Source of the DNA: JBGTSJ01 sp041940305
GTDB lineage: Bacteria; Planctomycetota; Planctomycetia; Planctomycetales; Planctomycetaceae
Length of the DNA stretch: 64,000 bases
Direction of reading: 5' to 3'
Assembly (NCBI GenBank): GCA_041940305.1
Contig: JBGTSJ010000020.1
Span: forward strand, 1-64,000
Shown: positions 8,945 to 17,540 of the stretch, piece after piece
Numbering within the stretch: position 1 is the first letter of the stretch
Layout of the letters: the number at the start of each line of letters is the position of its first letter
Translations under genes and position numbers: made by a program
The notes under the pieces: generated by a model
Told to the model about the DNA's origin: nothing
What the model saw: the letters and a program-made list of their open reading frames with translations, nothing else
Databases searched by the model: none

Positions 8945-10060
8945 CTACCGCGGGAGCCCCAAACAGATCCGGAACCCGTCCCTTGAGTCGGAATACGTCT
9001 CCGACTGAATCCCCAGGCGCACCGCGCACCGGGCATTCCCTGGCACATCATAGAAGTTGCCGCCCCGACACACCGGACGGGAAACCGTGCGCTGAACCGG
9101 ATCTTCGTAGTGCACGTCCTCGTGACCGCCGGCCGGATCGAAGTGATCCAGAACAAACTCCCAGACGCCTCCGCACATGTCGGCGAGTCCGAAACCGTTG
9201 CGCCCCCGCTCCCCGTAATAATCGACCGGAGACACCATGGCGAATCCGTCGCTCCAGGGAAGTGTCGCACCCGGCCACACGAAATCCTTCCCCGGCAGAA
9301 AATCGATAGCGGAGATGTTCAGCCGCCCCTTCGCGTCCTCGAGGTTGCTGCCCCACCAGAAGTAACTGCTGTCCGTTCGTCCGCCGCGGCAGGCATAGGC
9401 CCACTCCGCTTCGGTCGGCAGCCGGTAAACCAGTCCCTCCGGGAGTGAGCCGGCCTTCTTTTCCTTCTCGGTCAGCCAGACGCAGAACGCCTTCATGTCG
9501 TTGTAGCTCACACACACGACGGGGAAATCGTCCTGTTCCTGCACACCGTGATTGGGATCTCTCCAGTTCTTGTCGGCCATGTCCACCCAGGGATGTGGCG
9601 GCTTTCCGGAGTTGGTGAAATTCGGCTCCCAGTCGTGATCGAAGCACATCGTCGTTCCGCCGGGCTTTTCCGCGTCGGTGACGTACCCGGTCTCTTCCGT
9701 GAATCGCCGGAACTGCCCGACGGTGACTTCCGTCCTTCCCATCCAGAACCCGTCCCTCACGCGCATCGGCCTGGGATCCCCTTCGTACCCCTCCCGCACG
9801 CCCCCTCCTGACGAGAAAAGTGCGCCTCCGTCCTGGCTGACCGCCCACGCCTTCTCCTCCGCCGTGCTGCCCATCACGAATTCGCCGGGAGGGATGTAAA
9901 CAACCTCCAGGCGGACATCGTTCCCGAGTTCAACGGTTTGGGCGGTTCCCTGTGACGGTTCGTCTGCGAGCAGGTTCCCCGCAGGAGACACGGAGCCGAA
10001 TCCCGGCAGGATTAGAACCAGCACGGCAGCTGTCTTGACTACGCCAAAGTCGATTCTCAT
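8945..10060 (-). CDS. secreted SUMF1/FGE-sulfatase domain protein, probably non-catalytic
   Basis: 371 residues with an N-terminal signal peptide (MRIDFGVVKTAAVLVLILPG). The domain starts at VYIPPGEFVMGS and shows the family landmarks GFWMGRTEVTVGQFRRF, YRLPTEAEWAYACRGG, GLADMCGGVWEFVLD and GFRICL. Genuine formylglycine-generating enzymes carry a copper-binding Cys pair near the C-terminus; here that segment reads GGNFYDVPGNARCAVR, with only one Cys of the expected pair. It is therefore more likely a binding or structural member of the fold than a sulfatase activator. It ends 17 bp from the convergent lipoprotein gene. Confidence 0.8.
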   Translation of the reverse strand: MRIDFGVVKTAAVLVLILPGFGSVSPAGNLLADEPSQGTAQTVELGNDVRLEVVYIPPGEFVMGSTAEEKAWAVSQDGGALFSSGGGVREGYEGDPRPMRVRDGFWMGRTEVTVGQFRRFTEETGYVTDAEKPGGTTMCFDHDWEPNFTNSGKPPHPWVDMADKNWRDPNHGVQEQDDFPVVCVSYNDMKAFCVWLTEKEKKAGSLPEGLVYRLPTEAEWAYACRGGRTDSSYFWWGSNLEDAKGRLNISAIDFLPGKDFVWPGATLPWSDGFAMVSPVDYYGERGRNGFGLADMCGGVWEFVLDHFDPAGGHEDVHYEDPVQRTVSRPVCRGGNFYDVPGNARCAVRLGIQSETYSDSRDGFRICLGLPR

Positions 10061-10522
10061 AGGTTGAAGCTCTTCAGACGAGGGACTGTCACTGCTGATC
10101 CGTCATGTGGATCGTGGAATCCGGTTCGAGCAAGACCCGGAATCGCTGCCACTCTAGCAACAACTCCTGCGAATTGCGTGTGGATGGCAGCTTCGGTCAC
10201 GCGCTCCGCCGATCGGTCGCATCGACGCATGAGCCGGGCGGGACGCTCTTCGGAATCAAATCTGCGGGCTTGATTCCTCATCCGGACTGACGCCGTGCAC
10301 CTTTCAGCAAAGAGCATTCGAACCGAAGTCGCTGGTGTGCGCGCTACAGGAGACCAGCGGAGTGGACAGCCAAAGCATTGCTGCCGCTGGTTGTCGTCGG
10401 TACCCTGACGACGCGGATCAGCAGTCGGCGCGACCTCCGCCACTTGTCACGAAATCATCCGGAGGTCATGGCGGAGCCTCGGAGAGAGGTCGAGCTCATA
10501 ACCTGTCTGACCTTGCGGCGGC
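10061..10522. other. gene-free stretch
   Basis: 462 bp between the SUMF1-domain gene and a small minus-strand gene. Only short, arginine-rich open frames occur, of the kind that high GC produces. No RNA gene, repeat or palindrome noticed. Confidence 0.4.
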
Positions 10523-10903
10523 TCAATGACCGGGGACGTCTGTGGCGACGTCTCGCACCGGGATCAGCCGCTGCTCGTCGGATTCAGGATCGAGAATGAG
10601 CCCGGTCAGGCTGCTCCACGAGCGCAGGTACGCCTGCAACTGCGACGAACTGTCAAATTGGACTGCCGGAGTCCACATCTGGCGCGCTTGTCGATACCGG
10701 TCCAGCGCCTCGCCGGAAGTCAAAACGACGAGCGCCTCGCCGAACCCGGAAACCGACTGGCTATGCGGACGTGCCCCGTCGGAGCGGAGGATGCTGAACC
10801 ACGGATACGGCCGTGCTGCCGCGATTGAAGTCACCACTGACACGCTGCCTCCGGCTTTGGATTCGCTGCAAGACGGGGTGTCACTTCGGACTGGAAGGCC
10901 CAT
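10523..10903 (-). CDS. hypothetical protein, last gene of a tight minus-strand run
   Basis: 126 residues that I do not recognise. The segment GFGEALVVLTSGEALDRYRQ and the helical stretch ending SLTGLILDPESDEQRLIPV have the amino-acid balance of a real protein. The gene begins only 9 bp after the stop of the preceding 87-residue gene, which supports co-transcription. No ribosome site is obvious, no signal peptide, no cysteine motif. It may be a small regulatory or structural partner of the sigma/kinase cluster, but that is only positional. Confidence 0.45.
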   Translation of the reverse strand: MGLPVRSDTPSCSESKAGGSVSVVTSIAAARPYPWFSILRSDGARPHSQSVSGFGEALVVLTSGEALDRYRQARQMWTPAVQFDSSSQLQAYLRSWSSLTGLILDPESDEQRLIPVRDVATDVPGH

Positions 10904-10912
10904 GCAGATGGA

Positions 10913-11176
10913 CTACCGCTCGGTCGAATGGGGCAGTCGGCCCGCGAGGTAATCGACGATCTCGCTGATCGAGACTGATGCTCCGGCGTCCGAGGCCATT
11001 GCCCGGATATACCGCTCCACGTCCGATTGAGCAGCTGGACGAGATAACGCCCGGCGCACGATTCGCGTGAGCGCGCCTCTCGTACGCAGGGAGAGAGGAC
11101 GGCGCGTCAGGAACGCGCCCCCCGGGCACGTCTGATCATCCCGGGCGAGCAATTGCCACATCGTGTTGGATTCCAT
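10913..11176 (-). CDS. hypothetical small protein
   Basis: 87 residues, not recognised. ATG at 11176 is preceded on the minus strand by gaggaaaaac, a good ribosome site, and the gene starts 17 bp after the stop of the Ig-like secreted protein. The middle is basic (RTRGALTRIVRRALSR) and the C-terminus is helical (SEIVDYLAGRL). Size and context would fit an adaptor or DNA-associated protein; nothing in the sequence settles this. Confidence 0.5.
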   Translation of the reverse strand: MESNTMWQLLARDDQTCPGGAFLTRRPLSLRTRGALTRIVRRALSRPAAQSDVERYIRAMASDAGASVSISEIVDYLAGRLPHSTER

Positions 11177-11193
11177 GTTTTTCCTCGACTGTG

Positions 11194-12111
11194 CTAGTAG
11201 CTGAATACCGCAGTCTCTGCCTTCTCGGATTGCTGGCCGGCATCATCGGTCGCAATGGCGGACGCAACTGACGTGTTGATCGACTCGAACTGAACGACGA
11301 ACGAGAACCGTCCATTGGCTGCCGGCGTGACAGCCGGTTGACCAGCCAGGACTCCGCCAAATTCGACCGTGCAATTCTGCGGGTTCTCGTCGCTCACATA
11401 ACCCTCGAAGTACCAGTAGCCGGCAGACGTCTGCCAGTTCGTGAACTCGGTGATCTGGGGAGGCGTGTTCATCACCCAGACCCACACGATTGCAGGCTCC
11501 GATTCCACGCCGTACTCGTCGGCGATCGTGTACTCGAACGAGTCGGTGACCGGATCCACTCCGCCAGGCGTGTATGTCACGACCCCGCCTGCTCCCAGAC
11601 TGATCGTGCCGTGGGATGGCTGAGAAGTGATCGAGACGGAGTCCGGATCAATCGCCGCCGTGCCTCCCGAATCATTCGAGAGGAGCGCAATCTGGACCGA
11701 TTCGTCGTAGTAGGTCATCGCGAAGTCGTCTTCGGCAATGGGAGGCGCGTGGTCGACCCAGACGTACACAGTGGCGATGTTCGTGGGTTCGCCGTTCAGG
11801 TCGTCTGCCGCGTACTCGATCTCGGCGACTCCCCAGAGACCCGGCACAGGTTCGTACGTGATGACGCCGGTGTCGGGATTCACCGTCGCCGTTCCGGACA
11901 CCGGCATCGTCACGATCTCCACGCTGCCGGGGTCGAGGGGAACGCCGTACCAGCCCGGTTGATCGTTGGATAGGACATTGACGCTGGTCGGCTGAATCGA
12001 TGACGTCATTGCCCAATCGTCGTAGGCGATCGGGTTCTGCGCAGCTGCCGTTGCCGCCAGCCCAAGAAACGCACCCCACAGCACAAGGAATCGAAACGTA
12101 TACGCCGTCAT
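11194..12111 (-). CDS. secreted cadherin-like/bacterial Ig-like repeat protein
   Basis: 305 residues from ATG 12111, chosen because ggagt lies ~8 bases upstream and the signal peptide (ending ATAAAQ) starts there; a start five codons earlier is possible. The mature protein has two tandem VLSND-type repeats: DDWAMTSSIQPTSVNVLSND and DDFAMTYYDESVQIALLSND, each followed by SVSITSQPSHGT-like and GVVTYTP-like strands, then a third beta-rich domain. This is the tandem cadherin/Ig-like architecture of bacterial adhesins and surface layers, but much shorter. It lies 206 bp downstream of the kinase gene and upstream of two small genes, so it may be an output of the sigma/kinase pair. Confidence 0.75.
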   Translation of the reverse strand: MTAYTFRFLVLWGAFLGLAATAAAQNPIAYDDWAMTSSIQPTSVNVLSNDQPGWYGVPLDPGSVEIVTMPVSGTATVNPDTGVITYEPVPGLWGVAEIEYAADDLNGEPTNIATVYVWVDHAPPIAEDDFAMTYYDESVQIALLSNDSGGTAAIDPDSVSITSQPSHGTISLGAGGVVTYTPGGVDPVTDSFEYTIADEYGVESEPAIVWVWVMNTPPQITEFTNWQTSAGYWYFEGYVSDENPQNCTVEFGGVLAGQPAVTPAANGRFSFVVQFESINTSVASAIATDDAGQQSEKAETAVFSY

Positions 12112-12317
12112 GGTTTGACTCCGCATTGAAGCTTCTGGACAGCCGGAGCGCGCGCACGGACATCGCTGGCATCGCTGACTTGGGCCACGTCTAAGCAATC
12201 GACCCGGAGATGGGCCTCTGACAACTCAATCGCGGTTCAATGCGGCAGTCTGCCAGAGATCGAGCTGGAATCGCGGTTCGCCCGCCGAATGGGACCCGCA
12301 GCGGCGAGCCCGCGACC

Positions 12318-14519
12318 TTAGCGTGGCAGCGGCTCGAGAAACCGAAACTGGAATCGAGGCGCAGATTCTGCCGAAGCGTCGGCCGTGATCATCTCGAACC
12401 GCTTGTCGCCGGCCAGACCGTCGCACCAGGTCGCCAGCTGAAGGGCATCGTCGCTCGAAGCGCCGCAACTTACGGCCTGTCTCCAGTGCTCAAGGCATTG
12501 ATCGATCGCGGCCTGTCGCTCAGAGGAAGCAGTCAACTGTGCGATGCGCGCGTACGTGCAACTCGCGTCGAAGGTGTACTGGACATGGGTTGGCTCCAAC
12601 TCCGCCGCGCGCTTGATCCAGGCAGGGTCGGGGAGGTAGTCCCTCTCTGCGGCTGCCCTCTGCAACTCCAGCATGCCTCTGAGATGGAACGCCGCGGCCA
12701 TACGGCTTTCCGGGCCGACCAGCGGCGCCAATGCGGCAGCAGCGGCTTCGTCGTCCCTCTTGAGGAAGCAACAGCAGGCAGTATTGAACTGCAGTTCGGG
12801 ACTGCTGGCCTGCAGGAGCTGGGTCGCGCACCGGAAATGATCTAATGCGACTTCGATGTCGGCATCCGATGCTCCGGGGGGGGCCGTGCCGCGTTCCTCC
12901 GTCGTCCCCGCGGCCAGCGCGAATCCGGCCCAGGCGGGGGGCGCTGGATTCTGGCCGTCGGCCGTCGAGGCACTGCGAAAGTCCACATACGCCTCGTCGA
13001 ACTGTCGTGCATCGAGACGCACGAGTCCTCGTTCCATCAGAAGAGCGGCGCGTTCGCTCGCCGGTACGCTCGCTGGCAGTGACTCTTCCGCCAGCTCGTA
13101 CATCTCGATCGCCCGCAGCAGAGCACCGTCGCGAACCAGTTCCTGGGCCGAGCTGATCAGCAACTCATGTTTGGGAGGCCGGGCGACGAGATACACAACT
13201 TGCCCGGCGGTCGCCGCCAGCATGACCGCGACTGCGGCCGAGGACAACCGGCGATGCGATCGGACCTGCCGCCGTAGCTTTCTGAGAAACGTCTGCTCGG
13301 CCGCCAGCAGCTCTGCGACCGTACTCATCGACTGCGGCCTGCTTTGAGGATCAGTCGCAATGCAGCGACGGATCAACCGCGCAATGCCCGGCTCCGTCGA
13401 CGGACTCCGAACGAGGCCCTGCTGGTGACGTTCGTAGCACCAGCGGGCGAGTTCCCGGGGAGTGAGGTGCGTGGGAATCGATCCGTAAGGACCACTCAAT
13501 TCAAAGCACTCGCAAAGCGTGGTGCCGAATGAATAGACGTCGCTCACGGCAGTCGGATCAATGACTTTGCCCGCCGCGAAATCCTCAAGCAGTTCCGGCG
13601 CCATGTGGGTCACGGTTCCGCCCGTGCACCGCCCCCCTCCCGACAATTCCTTGGAGAGATTGAAATCAAGCAGGGTCGCACGCAGGTTCTGCGAGACAAG
13701 CATGTTGCTCGGCTTGACGTCGGCGTGCACGACTCCCCGTTGATGAGCATGCCGCAGTGCGCGACAGACGTCCGTCATCAAGGCCAGAACGATGTCTGTA
13801 TACGTCCCTCGCCGGCATGGCTCCGCCTCCGAACGATCGGATGGTGGAGCCGGCAGCGACTGATTGAAAAACTCCACGGCCTTCGAGCACCCCTCGGCTG
13901 TCATCGATCGACGAGCGAAGCAGAAATCGAGAACGTCCCGCAGCGTCGCACGGCCCCGCCACGGCATCACCACGATTCCCAGCCCGTCACGTCGGTCAGT
14001 ACGGACCGAATAGACCGGGACGATCGCCTCGTGTTCGAGCTTTCCGAGAATCTCGGCTTCGCCCCCGGCGACCGGACACAGCTTGGCCACGACGGAGCGG
14101 TTTCCAACGTCATGTTCACGCGACAGAAAGACGCGGGAAAATGCGCCACGGCCAATCTCTTCGCACAATTCGTAACCGAGATGGGTCTCGCCGGCCGCAG
14201 GCCAACGGGGCTCGATCGAATCCAGAGACTTCGCGAGCACGCGATATACTTCGACGTGATCGATGACGGCGGATCGGAACTCAGGGAACTGATCTGCAAA
14301 CGAGGCCGAGTCAATGTGCTCACCCCGTGTGATCCGGCGCGAGATCTCCTCACACACCAGTTCCAGCACGGCAGACTTGTCGCCTGCAAGCGATGGGTGC
14401 GCCTGCAATACGGCCCGTGCATCAAAAGCATGATCTGCCGGTGCAGTTCGTATCAGGTCCGAGACGATCGCCCTGGCCGGGGGCCGAACGACGCTGATCG
14501 GGTTCGATACAGGAGCCAT
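12318..14519 (-). CDS. transmembrane Ser/Thr protein kinase with C-terminal TPR-like region
   Basis: 733 residues. Residues 1-110 are an N-terminal extension typical of planctomycete kinases. Kinase landmarks: glycine loop EIGRGAFSRV (~121-130), catalytic-lobe Lys146 (VVAKL), HADVKPSN with Asp267 and Lys269, APE at 307-309 and Asp327 in SDVYSFG. The usual DFG is DFN (285-287). One membrane helix spans ~424-446, and the remaining ~280 residues are helical TPR-like repeats, probably outside the cytoplasm. The start lies 3 bp after the stop of the ECF sigma gene, so the two form one transcription unit; such pairs are a planctomycete speciality in which the kinase is thought to modulate the sigma factor. 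Confidence 0.9.
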   Translation of the reverse strand: MAPVSNPISVVRPPARAIVSDLIRTAPADHAFDARAVLQAHPSLAGDKSAVLELVCEEISRRITRGEHIDSASFADQFPEFRSAVIDHVEVYRVLAKSLDSIEPRWPAAGETHLGYELCEEIGRGAFSRVFLSREHDVGNRSVVAKLCPVAGGEAEILGKLEHEAIVPVYSVRTDRRDGLGIVVMPWRGRATLRDVLDFCFARRSMTAEGCSKAVEFFNQSLPAPPSDRSEAEPCRRGTYTDIVLALMTDVCRALRHAHQRGVVHADVKPSNMLVSQNLRATLLDFNLSKELSGGGRCTGGTVTHMAPELLEDFAAGKVIDPTAVSDVYSFGTTLCECFELSGPYGSIPTHLTPRELARWCYERHQQGLVRSPSTEPGIARLIRRCIATDPQSRPQSMSTVAELLAAEQTFLRKLRRQVRSHRRLSSAAVAVMLAATAGQVVYLVARPPKHELLISSAQELVRDGALLRAIEMYELAEESLPASVPASERAALLMERGLVRLDARQFDEAYVDFRSASTADGQNPAPPAWAGFALAAGTTEERGTAPPGASDADIEVALDHFRCATQLLQASSPELQFNTACCCFLKRDDEAAAAALAPLVGPESRMAAAFHLRGMLELQRAAAERDYLPDPAWIKRAAELEPTHVQYTFDASCTYARIAQLTASSERQAAIDQCLEHWRQAVSCGASSDDALQLATWCDGLAGDKRFEMITADASAESAPRFQFRFLEPLPR

Positions 14520-14522
14520 GCT

Positions 14523-15083
14523 TCATCGACTCCGTCGACGAGCCAATGCCTGCAGGATCCGGTAGATCGTTCGCTCGCTGACGCCCAGCGCTTCGGCGAT
14601 TCGGGCATTCGTCTCGCCCGCCATGCGCAGCTCGACGATCTGACGCTCCTGCTGCGACATCCGATCCAACTGCTCCTCGACGGCACACGCCGCACTAGGG
14701 TGCTCGTCGCGGCCGGCGAAGGTATCCATGGACTCGATCCCTGAAGAGTCCATTCCCCGCTCACGAAGCCGGCTGTGGCGAGACGCGCTGATTCGGCGGC
14801 GACATTGATCGATGACCTTGTTGGCCGCCATGCTCCGCAGGAACGCAAGAAGCTCCTCAGGCCGCTCAATGCCGGCATAACGGCTGCGGTGAGCGAAAAA
14901 GCTTGCCCAGACGATCTGGCGGATATCCTCTGAATCCATCTGCCGCCGCAACAGTCGATTTAAGCGGCTGCGGATGACTCTCAGCACGGAGTCGCCGTAA
15001 ACCTCGACCAGGGTCTCGGCCGCCTTCGGAGATCCCGCGGCAACCTCCTGCATCAGCGATTTGAAGGACCCGCCGTTGTGCAT
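14523..15083 (-). CDS. ECF-type RNA polymerase sigma factor (kinase-linked)
   Basis: 186 residues. Region 2 is seen in LRRQMDSEDIRQIVWASFF and FLRSMAANKVIDQCRRR, and region 4 in LDRMSQQERQIVELRMAG followed by the helix-turn-helix IAEALGVSERTIYRILQAL. Three bases separate it from the downstream Ser/Thr kinase gene, the arrangement of planctomycete sigma groups controlled by phosphorylation rather than by an anti-sigma factor. The promoter should lie in 15084-15410, but no clear -35/-10 pair stands out. Confidence 0.9.
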   Translation of the reverse strand: MHNGGSFKSLMQEVAAGSPKAAETLVEVYGDSVLRVIRSRLNRLLRRQMDSEDIRQIVWASFFAHRSRYAGIERPEELLAFLRSMAANKVIDQCRRRISASRHSRLRERGMDSSGIESMDTFAGRDEHPSAACAVEEQLDRMSQQERQIVELRMAGETNARIAEALGVSERTIYRILQALARRRSR

Positions 15084-15410
15084 CTCGTCAGTTGGAGTGA
15101 GTAAGCCAGGAGCGCTGAACTGTCACTGTCCAACTAATCCTACACGCAAACCCTTAGACTTCGCAATTCGAAGTGGATCCGCGCGGCATAGTCCATTGCC
15201 GGCTCCGATCGCACTGCGCGCATGGCTTCGTGCCACAGTGGTTGTCTCAATCCGTCAAAACCGCACTCTTCCTTGCTCCCGCCATGACGACGGTATCGAC
15301 CAGTGCGCGTCCTGGTAATGAAACTGCTCCGCTGCTTCCGCGTCGGATATGCCGCGATCGTCTGGCTTGTCGAGCCACGCTTGATCCGCGGCCGCGTCAG
15401 GAACAGGAAC
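15084..15410. other. gene-free stretch upstream of the sigma/kinase unit
   Basis: 327 bp. It lies between the sigma factor start and the stop of the BNR-type gene. No coding frame with protein-like content and no palindrome was seen; it presumably holds the sigma gene's promoter. Confidence 0.4.
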
Positions 15411-16844
15411 TCACTTCAGCGGCTGCGGTCTCTCGAACTCCCCCTCCATGTCGTACGGCAGCCGCCAGATCTGCGAACCCTCCCGGTTCGTAAAATGCAG
15501 ATGTGACCGAGACGGCTCATCCGGATTGCCGTCCGCCCAGAAGGCATAGAAATCGTCTCGGGCGTTGACGGGACGGCGAACGTACGTCTGATTCAGTGCG
15601 CTGCCGGTCGTCACGTCCCGCTCCTTCTGCCAGGTCTCTCCCTGATCGGAACTGGTCCAGATGGCGATCTCCCCCCCCGTCCCCCAGTGCTGCGGACCGG
15701 CTTCGCTGGGAATGAAAACCCGCCAGCGGCCATCGTCCTCGATATACAGCGAACCGGTGTCGTAGTTGTGCAAAGTGCGCGTCACGTCATGAAACGTCCA
15801 CTCCTCGCCGGTCCAGTGCACGACGCTCACCATCCGCGGCTCCCCGGGCGGGCCAGGTCGATGATCCGCGGACGTCACGGTCAGGATCACCGGCCGGCCC
15901 TCGCCGTCAAGCCGGATATCCTTGTTGTAAACCAGTCTCCCTTCCGACTCGTAGTTCCGCACCAGCGCCGGAGATTTCGGGTCCTCCAGTGGCAGTTCCA
16001 CGGTCGTGCCGTCGGCCGTCTGCCAGGAGCGCCCCATGTCGCGCGTCTCGACGTAATACATGTCAGTGCGGAGATCGACGTTGCCCCCCGGATGCCGGTT
16101 GAACACCATGAATACCCGGCCGTCGTGCTGGTTGCTGATCTGATAATGCCCCCCCATTCCGGCCAGCTTGACCGGGTCGCTCCACATGCGGCCGTCCGCG
16201 CTCCGCGCGAAGTACAGTTCTCGCCCCTTTGTGTATTGCGTGAACAGAAACAGAAATCCGTTGTCCCCCGTCCACCAGGGCTGCGGATAGGTGAACTCTC
16301 CCTCGTACGTCCGCTCGAAGGCGTCCGTGCTGTACGGCTCCACGCTGCGATAAATAAAGCCCGGCCGCGCGCGCCCCCGGCCGCTCACAAACACCCAGAT
16401 ATGCCCTGCGCCGTCGATCGAGATGCTCGGATTGTCATGCGGGTCGTTCACGCCCCCCTTGTCGTGGACGATCGTCGGCCGCGGAACGACGCCCTCCCTG
16501 TGATCGTAGTACGAGGCCATCGCCAGCAGATACCGCTCCCCGTTCCGCGACCCGCCGTACACGAAGAACGTCTTCTCGGCCTCCGGGGCATAGATCGCCA
16601 GCGGGATATGCTTGGCCGTATAGGTCCCCAGCCCGCCCGAATACTTGTCCCCGTATTCTGACGGCTGTCCCAGCGTGAACCAGATGCCCCGATAACCGTC
16701 GTCCTTCGCGGATGCGATCTGGGATTCGCCCTGCTCCTGTTCCCCGGCGCAAATCGATGGCGCCGCTGCCAGCAGCAACTCCACGCAGAGCATGCCGAGC
16801 AACCAGGAATTGTCGAAAGGTCGGACGTGCGTGCGAGCGCCCAT
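15411..16844 (-). CDS. secreted BNR-repeat (sialidase-like propeller) protein
   Basis: 477 residues from ATG 16844 (MGARTHVRPF), which puts a signal peptide (LLGMLCVELLLAAAPSICAG) at the N-terminus; the frame stays open 22 codons further. Residues ~45 onward (DGYRGIWFTLGQPSEYGDKY) and repeated Asp-box-like segments (SADGRMWSDP, TRDMGRSWQT, SSDQGETWQKE) identify a six-bladed propeller of the BNR_4 kind. Such proteins bind or cleave glycans; the sialidase catalytic Arg triad and Tyr/Glu pair cannot be assigned by eye. It stands alone. Confidence 0.75.
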   Translation of the reverse strand: MGARTHVRPFDNSWLLGMLCVELLLAAAPSICAGEQEQGESQIASAKDDGYRGIWFTLGQPSEYGDKYSGGLGTYTAKHIPLAIYAPEAEKTFFVYGGSRNGERYLLAMASYYDHREGVVPRPTIVHDKGGVNDPHDNPSISIDGAGHIWVFVSGRGRARPGFIYRSVEPYSTDAFERTYEGEFTYPQPWWTGDNGFLFLFTQYTKGRELYFARSADGRMWSDPVKLAGMGGHYQISNQHDGRVFMVFNRHPGGNVDLRTDMYYVETRDMGRSWQTADGTTVELPLEDPKSPALVRNYESEGRLVYNKDIRLDGEGRPVILTVTSADHRPGPPGEPRMVSVVHWTGEEWTFHDVTRTLHNYDTGSLYIEDDGRWRVFIPSEAGPQHWGTGGEIAIWTSSDQGETWQKERDVTTGSALNQTYVRRPVNARDDFYAFWADGNPDEPSRSHLHFTNREGSQIWRLPYDMEGEFERPQPLK

Positions 16845-16962
16845 GGTTCGTAATCCGACGATTTCGCGGATGCGATCAATCCCTCGCCGCGCGCGACCGC
16901 AGGGTGACAAGACTTAATCACAGTCGTGATCTACCCGGGGCCGATTGACGTCCCGCGGGTTC

Positions 16963-17436
16963 TCAGGGCGCGTCCAACTCCTGTCCACCGCCGGGGGCCT
17001 GGAAGACGTCGAATCCGTGAGCCGACTCAGGCACGTCGAAATCCTGTGTGGGTCCCTGGACGTCGGCTTCGATCGTATAGCCGGTGAACAGCGGCGGAGG
17101 GCCCTCGGTCGGATTCAACTCGTCTTCCGAGCCAGGCCCTGGAGGAGCATCGTAGGCGGTGATGCGCACCAGATGGGGGCCGGGCAAAACGCCCGATCCT
17201 CCGGCCGCCGTGTCGTATGCACCGTTGACAATGGTCGCCGACCCCGCCGGGCCCTCATGCTGCCTGGCAGTGTCAGGTACAAACTGGATGGCGCCGTAGG
17301 TGATTGGCTTGCCGCCAAACGTCGCCTGGCCGGACAAGTCCTGGCGTTCGATATCGGAGGAATTTCCGCAGCCCAGGATCGCAAACGCCGTCGAGATTAG
17401 ACCGACTGCCATAGCGCGTCGCGTGTTGGATTTCAT
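16963..17436 (-). CDS. small lipoprotein paired with DUF1559 gene
   Basis: 157 residues with a lipoprotein signal peptide (AFAILGCGNSS, lipobox Cys ~23). The body begins LSGQATFGGKPITYGAIQFV and contains GPHLVRITAYDAPPG, a transthyretin/carboxypeptidase-regulatory-like sandwich, with an acidic, proline-rich tail. It starts 104 bp after the stop of a DUF1559 gene on the same strand. Confidence 0.8.
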   Translation of the reverse strand: MKSNTRRAMAVGLISTAFAILGCGNSSDIERQDLSGQATFGGKPITYGAIQFVPDTARQHEGPAGSATIVNGAYDTAAGGSGVLPGPHLVRITAYDAPPGPGSEDELNPTEGPPPLFTGYTIEADVQGPTQDFDVPESAHGFDVFQAPGGGQELDAP

Positions 17437-17540
17437 GCCATTCTAAACTTTCGTTCAGGAGGCGATTGGGAAGCGGTTCCGGTCTCGCCCTGCGGCGGAG
17501 TCGCCGCAGAACGCATGAGGCACACGCCGATGGAGGGAAT

